Shown here: positions 30,069 to 39,963 of the stretch, piece after piece
Layout of the letters: the number at the start of each line of letters is the position of its first letter
Position numbering within the stretch: position 1 is the first letter of the stretch
NCBI GenBank assembly: GCA_029210325.1
Contig: JARGPU010000001.1
Span: 1,064,126-1,128,125 of the forward strand
Length of the DNA: 64,000 nucleotides
Reading direction: 5' to 3'
Source of the DNA: Alcanivoracaceae bacterium
Lineage (GTDB): Bacteria > Pseudomonadota > Gammaproteobacteria > Pseudomonadales > Alcanivoracaceae
The notes under the pieces: generated by a model
What the model saw: only the letters and a program-made list of their open reading frames with translations
Told to the model about the DNA's origin: nothing
The model's database searches: none
Made by a program: the position numbers and the translations under genes

Positions 30069-33000
30069 ATGCTGATACTGTCCGGTAGTTCCGCTCTGTC
30101 TCCATTCCGTAAGGAAAAGCTGTTGCAGGCGCATCCCGCCGTGATCGACCTTGGTTGTTGTTTTGTTCACTTTGTTGATCTGGCTGAGGCCCTCAGCGAT
30201 GACCAGCAGCAGGTGCTTGGCAAGCTGCTTGAATATGGCCCTGCGGGGGCCAATGAAGAGATGCAGGGTGAGCAATTTGTTGTGGTGCCTCGCCCGGGCA
30301 CCATTTCACCCTGGTCATCCAAGGCGACGGATATCTGTCATAACGCGGGCCTGCAGGCGGTGCATCGGGTAGAGCGAGGAATTGAGTTCCGAGTCCGCTT
30401 TACTGCTGACGTCACTGACGAGCAGAGGGCTGCATTTTGCGCAGCCATCCATGACCGCATGACCCAGACAGTGTTGACAACAGTCGAGCAAGCGCAGGCA
30501 CTGTTTGCCCAGCATCAGCCAAAGACACTCAGCCGTATCGATGTGCTGGGCGGCGGAAAAACTGCATTGGAGCAGGCTAACGGTGATCTGGGCCTGGCCC
30601 TGGCGGAAGACGAGATCGATTATCTGGTCGAGCAGTTCCAGCGTCTTAAGCGCAATCCCACCGACGCCGAGTTGATGATGTTTGCGCAGGCAAACTCTGA
30701 GCACTGCCGTCACAAGATTTTCAATGCGGATTGGTTAATTGATGGCGAGCAGCAAGACATCAGCCTGTTCGGCATGATCCGCAACACCTTTAAGGTTAGC
30801 CCTGAAGGTGTGCTGTCAGCCTATAGTGATAACTCCTCGGTAATTGAAGGCTCACAGGCGGAGCGCTTCTTCGCTGATCCGGATTCGCATCAGTACGGGT
30901 TCGTCGATGAGCCTGTACACATCCTGATGAAGGTGGAAACCCATAACCATCCTACCGCCATTGCGCCGCATCCCGGTGCAGCCACCGGCTCCGGTGGAGA
31001 AATTCGTGATGAAGGGGCCACCGGTCGAGGCTCCAAGCCAAAAGCGGGCCTGACAGGCTTCTCTGTTTCCAACCTGAATATTCCCGGCTTCGCACAGCCG
31101 TGGGAAACCGCCTACGGCAAGCCAGAGCGTATTGCATCCGCTCTGGATATCATGATTGAAGGCCCGCTTGGTGGCGCTTCATTCAATAATGAATTTGGCC
31201 GGCCCAATCTGAACGGCTACTTCCGCACCCTGGAAATTGAAGCGCCGGGAGTCAGTGGCGATGAAATTCGTGGCTACCACAAGCCGATCATGATCGCCGG
31301 TGGCGTTGGTAATATTCGTGGCCAGCATGTGGAAAAGCATCGTATTCCGCCGGGAGCAAAAATTATTGTTCTGGGTGGGCCTGCTTTGCTGATTGGCCTT
31401 GGTGGTGGTGCCGCTTCGTCAATGGCTTCGGGGCAAAGTGCTGAAGCGTTGGACTTTGCTTCGGTGCAGCGTGATAACCCGGAAATTGAACGCCGTTGCC
31501 AGGAAGTAATTGATTGCTGCTGGGCCTACGGCGAGCGCAACCCGATCATTTCTATCCACGATGTGGGTGCCGGCGGTCTATCTAATGCTTTGCCGGAGCT
31601 GGTACACGATGCCGATCGGGGTGCTGTTCTGGAGCTGCGTCGCATACCCTGTGATGAGCCCGGCATGAGTCCGGTGGAGATCTGGTGCAATGAGGCCCAG
31701 GAACGCTATGTGATGGCGGTCAGTGCTGAAGATCTGCCGCGTTTTGCTGCTATCTGCGAGCGTGAGCGGGCACCTTTTGCGGTGCTTGGCGAAGCTACAG
31801 AAGAAGAACACCTGAAGGTTTCTGACGAGCTGCTGGCTGATGCACCGGTGGACCTGCCAATGAATGTGCTGTTTGGCAAGCCACCAAAAATGCAGCGCGA
31901 ATTTGATCGCACGGATTTCCAGCGAGGCAGTTTTTCGGTCAGTGGCATTGATCTGCGCGACGCTGTACAGCGGGTGCTGCAGCTGCCCGCAGTGGCGAGC
32001 AAAAGCTTCCTGATCACCATTGGTGATCGTTCCGTAACCGGGTTGGTGAACCGTGAGCAGATGGTCGGTCCCTGGCAGGTGCCGGTGGCGGATTGTGCGG
32101 TTACCGCCAGTGGCTATAACGCCTATACCGGCGAAGCTATGGCTATGGGCGAGCGCACTCCGCTGGCACTGATTGATGCGGCAGCCTCTGGCCGCATGGC
32201 TGTTGCTGAGTCGATTACCAATATTGCCGCTGCGGATATCGGTGACCTGAGCAAGATCAAATTATCCGCCAACTGGATGGCCGCAGCCGGTCACCCGGGT
32301 GAAGACCAGAACCTGTTTGATACGGTTCAGGCCGTTGGCATGGAGCTTTGCCCGGCGCTGGGTATTGCCATTCCAGTGGGTAAGGATTCTCTCTCCATGC
32401 GCACCCTGTGGCAGGATCATGGCATCAAGAAGTCTGTCACTGCGCCGCTGTCTTTGATCATTTCAGCGTTTGCACCGGTGACCGATATTCGCAACACCCT
32501 GACCCCGCAATTGCGAACTGAGCCAGACACCGTACTACTGCTACTTGATCTGGGTCGCGGCCAAAACCGCCTGGGGGGCTCGGCCCTGGCACAGGTATAC
32601 GGCAAGGTCGGCGAGGTTGCTCCAGATCTGGACGAGCCAGCATTGCTGAGCAATTTCTTCAGTGTTACCCAGAGACTGCTGGCTGAGCAGCTTTTGCTGG
32701 CCTATCACGATCGTTCTGATGGCGGTCTGTTGGTGTCATTTGTCGAGATGATTTTTGCCGGGCGTGTCGGTGCTGACCTGATGCTCGATAACATCGCCGG
32801 AGACAATGAAGAAGCGATTTCTGCGCTGTTCTCTGAGGAGCTGGGCGCGGTGATTCAGGTGCGCGCTGATCAGGCCGATTATGTTATTGCTGCCTATGCG
32901 GAAACCGGTCTTGGCGAGTGTGTCCACCGTATTGGCGAGCTCAATGCAGAAGATGTTCTGCGAGTACGTCTTGGTGGCGCCATTCTTATGGAAACACCGC

Positions 33001-33956
33001 GCCGCGATCTGCATCGCTACTGGGCGGAAACCAGTTACCGCATTCAGGCTTTGCGCGATAACCCAAACTGCGCCCAGCAGGAGTTCGATGCTATTCCGGA
33101 TGCCAATGATCCGGGCCTCAATGTGCGCCTGACCTTCGATATGAGTGAAGATGTGGTGGCGCCTTTTGTTGGCGGTGCTCGACCCAAAGTGGCAGTGCTC
33201 CGCGAGCAGGGCGTTAACGGCCATGTTGAGATGGCCGCCGTATTTCAGCGTGCTGGCTTCGACGCCTATGACGTACACATGAGCGACCTGTTGGCGGGTC
33301 GAGTGAAACTTGCTGATTTCCGCGGACTGGTTGCCTGTGGTGGCTTCTCCTATGGCGACGTGCTGGGCGCAGGTGAAGGCTGGGCTAAAACCATTCTGTA
33401 TAATCTGGATCTGCGTGAGGCGTTTAGCGCCTTCTTTGCCCGCCCCGACACCTTTGCCTTGGGGGTGTGTAATGGCTGCCAGATGTTGTCCGCACTTAAG
33501 GAGCTGATTCCTGGTACGGAACATTGGCCCCGTTTTGTGCGCAACCAGTCGGAGCAATTTGAGGCGCGCACAGCGCTAGTAGAAATCACCCCATCACCGT
33601 CAATCTTTCTTGATGGCATGGCTGGCACACGACTGCCCATCGCAGTGGCCCATGGCGAAGGCCGGGTAGAAATCAGCGATGCTCATTTCCGCACCTGTGT
33701 CGACCAGCAGCTGCTTGCGCTGCGCTATATCGACTCTTTCGGCAATGCGGCGGTGAACTACCCGGCTAACCCCAATGGCTCGATTGCCGGTGCCACTGGT
33801 TTCACCACTGCGGATGGCCGGGTAACGATCATGATGCCGCACCCGGAACGGGTATTCCGGGTAGTGCAGCAGAGCTGGTGCCCAGATGAGTGGAAGCAAT
33901 TTGAGAATGCGCCCTGGTTCCGCATGTTTGCCAATGCACGTAAGTGGGTGGGTTGA
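30069..33956 (+). CDS. purL: Phosphoribosylformylglycinamidine synthase PurL (large fused form)
   Basis: Converts FGAR to FGAM with glutamine and ATP in purine synthesis. The 1295-residue length equals the E. coli enzyme and is the fused proteobacterial type with its own glutaminase. Landmarks are [10 protein letters not shown] and [20 protein letters not shown] in the synthetase half, and a C-terminal class I glutaminase with the nucleophile in [10 protein letters not shown] and the His-Glu pair in [10 protein letters not shown]. Family alignment favours [11 protein letters not shown] as the start over a TTG-initiated extension through the upstream hairpin. A hotdog thioesterase follows after 4 bp. 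Confidence 0.98.
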   Translation: MLILSGSSALSPFRKEKLLQAHPAVIDLGCCFVHFVDLAEALSDDQQQVLGKLLEYGPAGANEEMQGEQFVVVPRPGTISPWSSKATDICHNAGLQAVHRVERGIEFRVRFTADVTDEQRAAFCAAIHDRMTQTVLTTVEQAQALFAQHQPKTLSRIDVLGGGKTALEQANGDLGLALAEDEIDYLVEQFQRLKRNPTDAELMMFAQANSEHCRHKIFNADWLIDGEQQDISLFGMIRNTFKVSPEGVLSAYSDNSSVIEGSQAERFFADPDSHQYGFVDEPVHILMKVETHNHPTAIAPHPGAATGSGGEIRDEGATGRGSKPKAGLTGFSVSNLNIPGFAQPWETAYGKPERIASALDIMIEGPLGGASFNNEFGRPNLNGYFRTLEIEAPGVSGDEIRGYHKPIMIAGGVGNIRGQHVEKHRIPPGAKIIVLGGPALLIGLGGGAASSMASGQSAEALDFASVQRDNPEIERRCQEVIDCCWAYGERNPIISIHDVGAGGLSNALPELVHDADRGAVLELRRIPCDEPGMSPVEIWCNEAQERYVMAVSAEDLPRFAAICERERAPFAVLGEATEEEHLKVSDELLADAPVDLPMNVLFGKPPKMQREFDRTDFQRGSFSVSGIDLRDAVQRVLQLPAVASKSFLITIGDRSVTGLVNREQMVGPWQVPVADCAVTASGYNAYTGEAMAMGERTPLALIDAAASGRMAVAESITNIAAADIGDLSKIKLSANWMAAAGHPGEDQNLFDTVQAVGMELCPALGIAIPVGKDSLSMRTLWQDHGIKKSVTAPLSLIISAFAPVTDIRNTLTPQLRTEPDTVLLLLDLGRGQNRLGGSALAQVYGKVGEVAPDLDEPALLSNFFSVTQRLLAEQLLLAYHDRSDGGLLVSFVEMIFAGRVGADLMLDNIAGDNEEAISALFSEELGAVIQVRADQADYVIAAYAETGLGECVHRIGELNAEDVLRVRLGGAILMETPRRDLHRYWAETSYRIQALRDNPNCAQQEFDAIPDANDPGLNVRLTFDMSEDVVAPFVGGARPKVAVLREQGVNGHVEMAAVFQRAGFDAYDVHMSDLLAGRVKLADFRGLVACGGFSYGDVLGAGEGWAKTILYNLDLREAFSAFFARPDTFALGVCNGCQMLSALKELIPGTEHWPRFVRNQSEQFEARTALVEITPSPSIFLDGMAGTRLPIAVAHGEGRVEISDAHFRTCVDQQLLALRYIDSFGNAAVNYPANPNGSIAGATGFTTADGRVTIMMPHPERVFRVVQQSWCPDEWKQFENAPWFRMFANARKWVG

Positions 33957-33960
33957 GTAG

Positions 33961-34629
33961 ATGACGGAAAAAAAGTGGGGGCCATTCGAGTTGCTCTCGG
34001 CCCATGATAGTGAAGTGCCGCAAACCTTTGCCATCCGTCGGCGCATCGCTGCCGCCATGCAGCAGCTATCGGAACGCCTGATACGCGTTGAAGCGGATGA
34101 TGCAGATCTTGAGCAATGGGCGACCACTCTGGAAAGTCTGCTAGAGACCGTGGGTCACCCACCGCGCCGTAACACCCGTGAGGCGAATCGTCGGCTGTTT
34201 ACCGGTCAGGCTAGTACCTTTGATGTGTTTGACATGATGGACTATGACCCGGTCGGCGGTCTGTCTAATCCGATTGCCCCACAGCTGCGCTGGCTGACAC
34301 AGTCGGCCGAAGGGGTGGAAGGCCAGATCAGTCTTGGTGAGCATTATCAGGGGCCGCCGGGTCGGGTGCATGGCGGCGTTATTGCATGGATTCTTGATGC
34401 GCTTTTGTCTCGCGCCATGCATGCCGCGTTGAAGATCGGCGTTACCGGCACCCTGAATATTCGTTACATGGCCTCAACGCCCATTGATACCCAACTGCGC
34501 TGTACTGCACGCATCGTGCGCATGGAAGGCCGCAAGATGTTTATCGAGGGAGCCATTTTTAACGGCGAACAGCAGACAGTTCAGGCGGAAGGCATTTTTC
34601 TGCAACCGGACTTCAGTAAACGCAAATGA
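33961..34629 (+). CDS. PaaI-type hotdog-fold thioesterase
   Basis: Predicted acyl-CoA thioesterase of 222 residues. The C-terminal hotdog domain (about 105-218) has the PaaI motif GPPGRVHGGVIAWILD, with HGG at the helix start. The N-terminal 100 residues are helical and charged, and I do not recognise them. It lies 4 bp after purL and overlaps the following small gene by ATGA, so purL, this gene and the YqfO-like gene are likely co-transcribed. Substrate unknown. Confidence 0.82.
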   Translation: MTEKKWGPFELLSAHDSEVPQTFAIRRRIAAAMQQLSERLIRVEADDADLEQWATTLESLLETVGHPPRRNTREANRRLFTGQASTFDVFDMMDYDPVGGLSNPIAPQLRWLTQSAEGVEGQISLGEHYQGPPGRVHGGVIAWILDALLSRAMHAALKIGVTGTLNIRYMASTPIDTQLRCTARIVRMEGRKMFIEGAIFNGEQQTVQAEGIFLQPDFSKRK

Positions 34630-34943
34630 GCCTGTTCAAGTTGTGCTTCTATGTCCCTGAGGACAATCTTGAGGAGGTCAAGGCGGCAGTCTTCGCCGCC
34701 GGCGCAGGGCGCATTGGCAACTACGACTGCTGCTCATGGCAGGTGCCTGGCGAGGGTCAGTTCCGGCCTCTGGCAGGCAGTAATCCGCATATTGGCGAGC
34801 ACGGAATTATCCAAAAAGTTGTTGAGTACCGTGTCGAAATGATTTGCCAGCAGTCCTGTTTGCAAGCGTCTTTGCAGGCGTTGCGTCAGTCCCATCCTTA
34901 TGAGGAGCCGGCCATTGATGTGTGGCGCCTGGAAGCTGTCTGA
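34626..34943 (+). CDS. YqfO/NIF3-like small protein
   Basis: A 105-residue stand-alone copy of the PII/CutA-like domain that is inserted in larger NIF3 family proteins. Landmarks are FYVPEDNLEEVKAAVFAAGAG, IGNYDCCSWQ, GQFRPLAGSNPHIG and SHPYEEPAIDVW. Such proteins probably trimerise; the function is unsettled, though a metal- or ligand-binding role is often suggested. It overlaps the thioesterase by 4 bp and is convergent with the patatin gene 18 bp away. Confidence 0.88.
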   Translation: MSLFKLCFYVPEDNLEEVKAAVFAAGAGRIGNYDCCSWQVPGEGQFRPLAGSNPHIGEHGIIQKVVEYRVEMICQQSCLQASLQALRQSHPYEEPAIDVWRLEAV

Positions 34944-34961
34944 CAGGGCCGGCTATTATGC

Positions 34962-35882
34962 CTAGACCTGTGTCGGTTCAGTGCTTTGGCCGGTCCAGGC
35001 AAGAATCTCATCTTTGTGCCGTCGAACCAGATTGCGCCCTTCAGTAATTGCCTCGCCGGCGCGGTGGAAATCAATCAGAGCGAAATCTTCCAGTTGTGGC
35101 AGCAGTGAGATCTCTGCCGGATCACCGGCCATGCGGCTGCGAGTAATACGGTCCTGCATGATATTGATGCTGGCGGACATGACGTCGAGCATGCCAGGTT
35201 CGGCATTTTCATCGTCAGAAGCGAAGTAGCTGGCAAACTTCTCCCACAGGGTGTTTTCCTCACCGCTCGACCGTTTCATTTCCTTGTCTACTTCTGCCCG
35301 GCTGTTGCGCGGCATATGGGCGCCGACCAACTGGGCGTTCAGGTTGACGGCGATGACCACATCGGCGCCCAGAGCACGGCAGGCAGACACCGGCACGGGG
35401 TTGACCAGGCCGCCATCCAACATCCATCGATCATTAATCTGTACCGGTGAAAAAACGCCGGGCAGGGCACAGGATGCTCTTGCCGCGCGCAGCACCGGCC
35501 CGTGGCGAAGCCAGATTTCCCGGCCACTTTTCATCTCGGTGGCGATGCTGACGAATTTCTTTTCCAGTGACTCGATATCAGGGTTGCGATGTTTTTCCCG
35601 GAAAAAGCCGAATAGTTTTTCCCCCTTTACCACGCCACCGGAGAAGCTGATATCCAGTAGCCCAAACACATCGCGCATGGTCAGGGTCTGAACCCATTCA
35701 GCAAAGTCATCCAGTTGTCCGGTGACATATACCGCGCCGATCAGCGCGCCGATGGAGGTGCCGGCCACTACCTGAGGGTGAATGCCCAGCTGTTCCAGCT
35801 CCTGAATAACACCGATATGTGCCCAGCCGCGTGCCGAGCCGCTGCCTAATGCCAGACCAATTACCGGGCCCTTAGTGGTCAT
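34962..35882 (-). CDS. Patatin-like phospholipase (RssA/NTE family)
   Basis: Serine lipase-like protein of 306 residues. It has the oxyanion loop ALGSGSARG, nucleophile S43 in GTSIG and catalytic D156 in DGG (WMLDGGLVNPVPV), so the Ser-Asp dyad is complete. No signal peptide is seen, suggesting a cytosolic or membrane-associated enzyme. The start [13 protein letters not shown] overlaps the upstream DUF1289 gene by ATGA; an 18-residue in-frame extension is unsupported. It is the last gene of a minus-strand block with DUF1289, yrdA and a Nudix gene. Confidence 0.92.
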   Translation of the reverse strand: MTTKGPVIGLALGSGSARGWAHIGVIQELEQLGIHPQVVAGTSIGALIGAVYVTGQLDDFAEWVQTLTMRDVFGLLDISFSGGVVKGEKLFGFFREKHRNPDIESLEKKFVSIATEMKSGREIWLRHGPVLRAARASCALPGVFSPVQINDRWMLDGGLVNPVPVSACRALGADVVIAVNLNAQLVGAHMPRNSRAEVDKEMKRSSGEENTLWEKFASYFASDDENAEPGMLDVMSASINIMQDRITRSRMAGDPAEISLLPQLEDFALIDFHRAGEAITEGRNLVRRHKDEILAWTGQSTEPTQV

Positions 35883-36103
35883 GCTTGCTCTCCCATCAGG
35901 CAGGCTGCCAGCTCGCCGTTGATGCGCAAATGGCAACGACGTAGCACCTCACGCTGCTGGGCGCTGTCCATGCGGCCCCAATAGCTGATTTCACCTCCGG
36001 TGCGGAAGCAGCCAACACAGACGTCATCCCCATCCAGAGCGCAGATGCTGACGCATGGGGAGGCCACTATTTCAGGCATTTCATTGCTGTGGGAATCGGT
36101 CAT
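35879..36103 (-). CDS. DUF1289 small Cys-rich protein
   Basis: A 74-residue protein with the DUF1289 signature [20 protein letters not shown], four Cys likely binding a metal (C-x3-C-x8-C-x2-C), followed by GGEISYW. Function unknown. Its 5' end overlaps the 3' end of yrdA by 23 bp and its 3' end overlaps the patatin gene by 4 bp, a tightly packed arrangement that supports co-expression. Confidence 0.88.
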   Translation of the reverse strand: MTDSHSNEMPEIVASPCVSICALDGDDVCVGCFRTGGEISYWGRMDSAQQREVLRRCHLRINGELAACLMGEQA

Positions 36104-36617
36104 CTATAACAAGCTCTCGGGCATAGCGTTTACTGTTCTCCACATAATGAAGGGCGCTCATTTGCAGCATCATGCGTTGGCCATCGCTAACCGGTTTGAC
36201 AACCTTTGCGGGCGAGCCGAATACCAGAGAGTTATCGGGAATCTCCATGCCCTCTGGTACCAGCGAGTTGGCGCCGATAATGCAGTTTTTGCCGATTTTG
36301 GCCCGGTTGAGAATCACAGCGTTGATGCCGATTAGCGAGTAATCGCCGATCTCGCAGCCGTGCAGCATGACTTTGTGGCCAACAGTGACGCCCTTGCCAA
36401 TGTTGAGCGGGATGCCGCTGTCGGTGTGCAGCACGGAGCCATCCTGAATATTGCTGTCGTCACCAATTTGAATTACATCGTTATCGGCGCGCAGCACGCA
36501 GTTGAACCAGATGCTGACATTGTTACCAAGGACAACGGAACCAATCACGCTGGCATTATCGGCAATCCATACGTTGTCGCCCGCTTCCAGCTGGCGATCA
36601 CCAAGCTTGTATATCAT
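36081..36617 (-). CDS. yrdA: Gamma-carbonic-anhydrase-like hexapeptide protein (YrdA family)
   Basis: A 178-residue left-handed beta-helix protein with hexapeptide repeats ([24 protein letters not shown], with later [25 protein letters not shown]). The metal His positions of gamma-carbonic anhydrases are visible in [20 protein letters not shown]. Family members bind zinc, but catalytic activity of the YrdA branch is uncertain. It overlaps the DUF1289 gene. Confidence 0.92.
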   Translation of the reverse strand: MIYKLGDRQLEAGDNVWIADNASVIGSVVLGNNVSIWFNCVLRADNDVIQIGDDSNIQDGSVLHTDSGIPLNIGKGVTVGHKVMLHGCEIGDYSLIGINAVILNRAKIGKNCIIGANSLVPEGMEIPDNSLVFGSPAKVVKPVSDGQRMMLQMSALHYVENSKRYARELVIDDRFPQQ

Positions 36618-36626
36618 GGGTTTCTC

Positions 36627-37208
36627 TCAGGCAGATTCTTCGAAAGGGATGTCAGCGTCGAATACATTGTTCAGCAGGTCAAGGATCATAAAGGCGGTCA
36701 GGCCCCAGATGCGCTTGTCATCGAAGTGATAGGTGGGGATACGAAAGCGCTTGCCGTAGAACTCCATGGGGCTGGAAAGGTCCGGGCGGGTGTCGAGGAA
36801 AAACTCCAGTGGTACCCGGAAAATCTGGTCAATTTCACGCTCTTCGGCCAGTAGGGCAATATCATGGGGAATGATGCCGACAAAGGGCGTGACCTTCATG
36901 CCAAAGCGGGACGCCAACGGTGATAACTGGCCCAGAACCTCAACTTGACCTGGTGGCAGGCCAACTTCCTCGTGGCTTTCCCGCAGAGCGGTGCTTAGCA
37001 GGTCAGCATCTGACGGATCACGTTTGCCTCCCGGGAAGGCGACTTCACCGGCGTGGGTCGGCATGCCCGCAGAGCGAACCGTCAAAATCAGCTCCGGGGC
37101 AGACTGGTTGGTGAACGGCATGAGCACAGCAGCCTCCGGCAGCTGCACGGGGAAATCCCGCAGCCGGTAGTCCTGAAGCTTGTGTCGGATCAGATTCAGG
37201 GTATCCAC
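36627..37208 (-). CDS. CoA pyrophosphatase-type Nudix hydrolase (NudL-like)
   Basis: Nudix protein of about 193 residues. The Nudix box is FPGGKRDPSDADL then TALRESHEEVGL, and the NudL/CoAse extension LTVRSAGMPTHAGEVAFPGG precedes it. It probably hydrolyses CoA or acyl-CoA to phosphopantetheine and 3',5'-ADP. GTG at 37208 is chosen because AGGTGG sits about 6 bp upstream; a TTG 60 bp earlier is possible. It is first in the minus-strand block Nudix-yrdA-DUF1289-patatin and divergent from another Nudix gene. Confidence 0.88.
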   Translation of the reverse strand: MDTLNLIRHKLQDYRLRDFPVQLPEAAVLMPFTNQSAPELILTVRSAGMPTHAGEVAFPGGKRDPSDADLLSTALRESHEEVGLPPGQVEVLGQLSPLASRFGMKVTPFVGIIPHDIALLAEEREIDQIFRVPLEFFLDTRPDLSSPMEFYGKRFRIPTYHFDDKRIWGLTAFMILDLLNNVFDADIPFEESA

Positions 37209-37336
37209 GGTCCACCTGTTAGTTTCAAACGCCAGTTTGAACGCCCAGTTGACCGCGGGCAAGGCCAAAAGGTTCAGAGCCGGTTTTCCGCTGAGCGTCC
37301 CGGACGGTTACACTGACCTCTACAGAGGGAGGATAG

Positions 37337-37894
37337 ATGAAGTATTGCAGCCAGTGCGGTAGCCAACAGATCCGTTATGACATTCCTGAGGGCGACAACC
37401 GGCCCCGTTACTGGTGTCCGGATTGCAGCACCATCCATTACCAAAACCCGAAAATCATCGTTGGTGCCGTGCCGGTCTGGCAGGGCAAGATCCTGCTGTG
37501 CAAGCGGGCCATTGAGCCTCGTAAGGGCTATTGGACCTTGCCCGCCGGTTTTATGGAGAACGGCGAAACCATGCAGGAAGGTGCCGCCCGAGAGACCTGG
37601 GAGGAAGCATGTGCCAGTGTCGCGGTGAAGGATTTGTACGCTATGTACAATTTGCCGCACATCTATCAGGTGTATGTGTTCTTTCTGGCAGATATGCTCA
37701 ACGGGGAATATGGAGTTGGAGAAGAGTCCAGCGACGCCGGGTTATACCTGCCAGAAGAGATTCCCTGGGACCAACTGGCGTTTCCCACGGTCAGTCGGAC
37801 CCTCAAGTATTTTATTGAAGACATGAAAACAGGCCAGTATCCCATCCGGGTGCAAGATATTGCTCCGCTAGGACGAAAGCCTGCGGAAGACTGA
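37337..37894 (+). CDS. Zinc-ribbon Nudix hydrolase
   Basis: 185 residues: N-terminal zinc ribbon (CSQCGSQQIRY and WCPDCSTIHYQNPK, two CxxC pairs) followed by a Nudix domain with box GFMENGETMQEGAARETWEEACA. Related bacterial proteins are annotated as ADP-ribose or NADH pyrophosphatases; the substrate cannot be fixed here. GGGAGG lies 4 bp before the ATG. A heme lipoprotein gene follows after 15 bp on the same strand. Confidence 0.9.
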   Translation: MKYCSQCGSQQIRYDIPEGDNRPRYWCPDCSTIHYQNPKIIVGAVPVWQGKILLCKRAIEPRKGYWTLPAGFMENGETMQEGAARETWEEACASVAVKDLYAMYNLPHIYQVYVFFLADMLNGEYGVGEESSDAGLYLPEEIPWDQLAFPTVSRTLKYFIEDMKTGQYPIRVQDIAPLGRKPAED

Positions 37895-37909
37895 GCAGGA
37901 GGTTCACTG

Positions 37910-38539
37910 ATGTTGGTTACAAGGTGCGTGATGATGTTTCTGGCCGTTGCTCTGCTGGCGGCGTGTTCCGAGCCTCCGCAATCCGCTTCCCCCGCCCTGC
38001 CGGAGAAGGCCGGGCCTGAGCCTGAGCAAAATGAACCCGGCTACGATCCAGTGGCGGTAAAGCAGCTCGGTGCAGCCAGTTTGCTGCCTTTCAAGCAGCA
38101 GCTCATGCAGGCACTGCAAAGTGGCATGCAGCAGGGTGCGGAAAACGCCATCGATGTTTGTCGTCTGCAAGCGCCGGCCATCGCTGCGTCAGTTAGCGGC
38201 AATGGCATCGAGGTCGGGCGCAGCAGTCATCGATTAAGAAATCCTGCGAACGCGCCAACTGACTGGCAGCAGCAAGCCTTGGATCATTATCTGGCTGGCG
38301 AAGATCGTGACTCAATGGTGATTGATCTGGGCGGCGACAGGGTTGGCTACGTGGAGCCGATTGTTGCTGTCCCCATGTGCCTTGCATGTCACGGCAGCGA
38401 ACTGTCTGCACCAGTGACTCAGGCGCTATCGGCCCATTACCCGGATGATCAGGCCACAGGCTTTGCCGCCGGTGACCTGCGCGGTATTTTCTGGGTCAGT
38501 CTGCCGCTTGCTCAAGCGTCAGCAGGCAACGGCGAATAA
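37910..38539 (+). CDS. Single-heme lipoprotein, DUF3365 / Tll0287-like
   Basis: Predicted periplasmic lipoprotein of 209 residues: signal peptide with lipobox LLAAC (Cys 19), a proline-rich linker, then a DUF3365-like sensor fold with one c-type heme motif CLACH (157-161). An additional Cys at 84 lies in AIDVCRLQAP, a conserved position in Tll0287-type proteins. This fold is PAS-like and is thought to sense redox state; electron-transfer partners are not apparent nearby. AGGAGG precedes the ATG by 7 bp. Confidence 0.87.
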   Translation: MLVTRCVMMFLAVALLAACSEPPQSASPALPEKAGPEPEQNEPGYDPVAVKQLGAASLLPFKQQLMQALQSGMQQGAENAIDVCRLQAPAIAASVSGNGIEVGRSSHRLRNPANAPTDWQQQALDHYLAGEDRDSMVIDLGGDRVGYVEPIVAVPMCLACHGSELSAPVTQALSAHYPDDQATGFAAGDLRGIFWVSLPLAQASAGNGE

Positions 38540-38615
38540 CCCGGGCAGATACGTAGCCGGTAGCCAGCTCAATCTCGCCTGGCCGTGAGCATTCGCAGAG
38601 CAGGTCTACTCATCG

Positions 38616-39917
38616 TTATTGGTTCTCTAGCATGCTGATATGTCGGGCTCGCACTGCTTTGACCATGTTGTCCTTCACCTGCATGATTTCCAGCAGGTAG
38701 TCGCCAATGCGCAGCGACGTATTGCTATCCGGGATATTTTCCAGATGCTCCAGAATCAGGCCGTTGAGTGTTTTCGGTCCGTCGGTGGGTAGATCCCAGT
38801 TAAGGGCCTTGTTTATATCGCGCAAATGGGCGGTGCCATCAATCACCAGGCTGCCGTCTTCCTGTGGATGGATTTCATCCGTTGATGCGGCAAGGTCAGT
38901 AGTGAATTCGCCGACGATTTCCTCAAGAATATCTTCCAGAGTAATCAGGCCGAGCACATCGCCGTACTCGTCTACCACCACACCAATGCGCCGCTTCACG
39001 TTCTGGAAGTTGATTAGCTGCTGATGCAGCGGTGTGCCTTCCGGAACATAGTATGGCTCCACAGCGTGCTGGATGATTTCCGCTTTGTTGATCTCTTCGC
39101 GCAGTAGCAGGCGGGTCATTTTGCGCAGGTGCAGGATGCCCACCATATTGCCCGGGTCACCACGATAGACCGGTAGGCGAGTGTGCTGTGAGCTGCGCAG
39201 TGTCTCAATGATGTCGCCGACATCTTCTTCGATATCAATGCCAACCATCTCATTGCGCGGGATCATGATGTCTTCGACGGTGGCTTTTTCAAGATCAAGA
39301 ATGCTAAGTAGCATGCGCTGATGAGTTTCTGGAATCAGGCCGCCTGCTTCATTGACCACGGTGCGTAATTCCTCTGCAGACAGATGATCGCTGCGTTGTT
39401 TTTCGGTGTGGACGCCGAGCAATTTTAACAGCGCATTACCGATGCCGTTGACCAGCCAGATCAGAGGGGTGAAGGGGATGTAAAGCGGCTTGAGTATCAG
39501 GCTGGCAGGGAAGGCGACTTTTTCCGGACGTAAAGCGGCAAAGGTCTTTGGTGTGACCTCGGCAAAGATCAGCATCAAAATCGTGATGGCGACCGGTGCA
39601 AGAGCGGTACCGAGCTCGCCAAACAGGTACAGGCCAAGCAGGGTGGCCAATGTTGCAGCGGCGTTATTGACGAAATTGTTACCTATCAAGATCACGCCAA
39701 GCAGCTGGTCTGGCCGCTTCAACATTTTCTCAACTCGAATAGCGGCGCGGTTACCCTGACGGGCAAGATGGCGCAGGCGGTAGCGGTTTAGGGCCACCAT
39801 GCCAGTCTCGCTGCTGGAGAAGAAGGCGGAGAGAAGTATCAGTACAAAGATGGCGCCAGCGAGTAACGCCGGATAGGAACTGTCCAAGAAGAGTGCCTGT
39901 TGCTTAGATGCGGCCAT
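38616..39917 (-). CDS. CorC/HlyC-type CNNM transporter (YfjD family)
   Basis: Inner-membrane protein of 433 residues. A DUF21/CNNM domain has three to four membrane helices (LLAGAIFVLILLSAFFSSSETGMVALN and following) up to about residue 150. A CBS pair follows (about 205-330, VEDIMIPRNEMVGI, GVVVDEYGDVLGLITLEDILEEIVG), then a CorC_HlyC C-terminal domain. Relatives are linked to magnesium/cobalt resistance. It follows ypjD on the same strand as in most gammaproteobacteria. A hairpin lies in the 46-bp gap upstream. Confidence 0.93.
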   Translation of the reverse strand: MAASKQQALFLDSSYPALLAGAIFVLILLSAFFSSSETGMVALNRYRLRHLARQGNRAAIRVEKMLKRPDQLLGVILIGNNFVNNAAATLATLLGLYLFGELGTALAPVAITILMLIFAEVTPKTFAALRPEKVAFPASLILKPLYIPFTPLIWLVNGIGNALLKLLGVHTEKQRSDHLSAEELRTVVNEAGGLIPETHQRMLLSILDLEKATVEDIMIPRNEMVGIDIEEDVGDIIETLRSSQHTRLPVYRGDPGNMVGILHLRKMTRLLLREEINKAEIIQHAVEPYYVPEGTPLHQQLINFQNVKRRIGVVVDEYGDVLGLITLEDILEEIVGEFTTDLAASTDEIHPQEDGSLVIDGTAHLRDINKALNWDLPTDGPKTLNGLILEHLENIPDSNTSLRIGDYLLEIMQVKDNMVKAVRARHISMLENQ

Positions 39918-39925
39918 TGTCCCGA

Positions 39926-39958
39926 CCGGCTTTTCCTTCTGTCAAGGAAAATGGCCGG
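39926..39958 (-). repeat. Hairpin between ypjD and the corC-like gene
   Basis: TTTTCCTT and AAGGAAAA flank loop CTGTC, and the stem extends by CCGGC/GCCGG across a 2-nt bulge. It lies directly upstream of the corC-like start codon and downstream of the ypjD stop. No T tract follows, so processing or translational control is more likely than termination. Confidence 0.4.
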
Positions 39959-39963
39959 CCTGA

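Noticed and set aside
32736-33557. Long open frame on the minus strand inside purL (273 codons)
   Set aside because: It lies fully antisense to the conserved C-terminal part of PurL, has no family resemblance and no ribosome site. GC-rich sequence produces such shadows.
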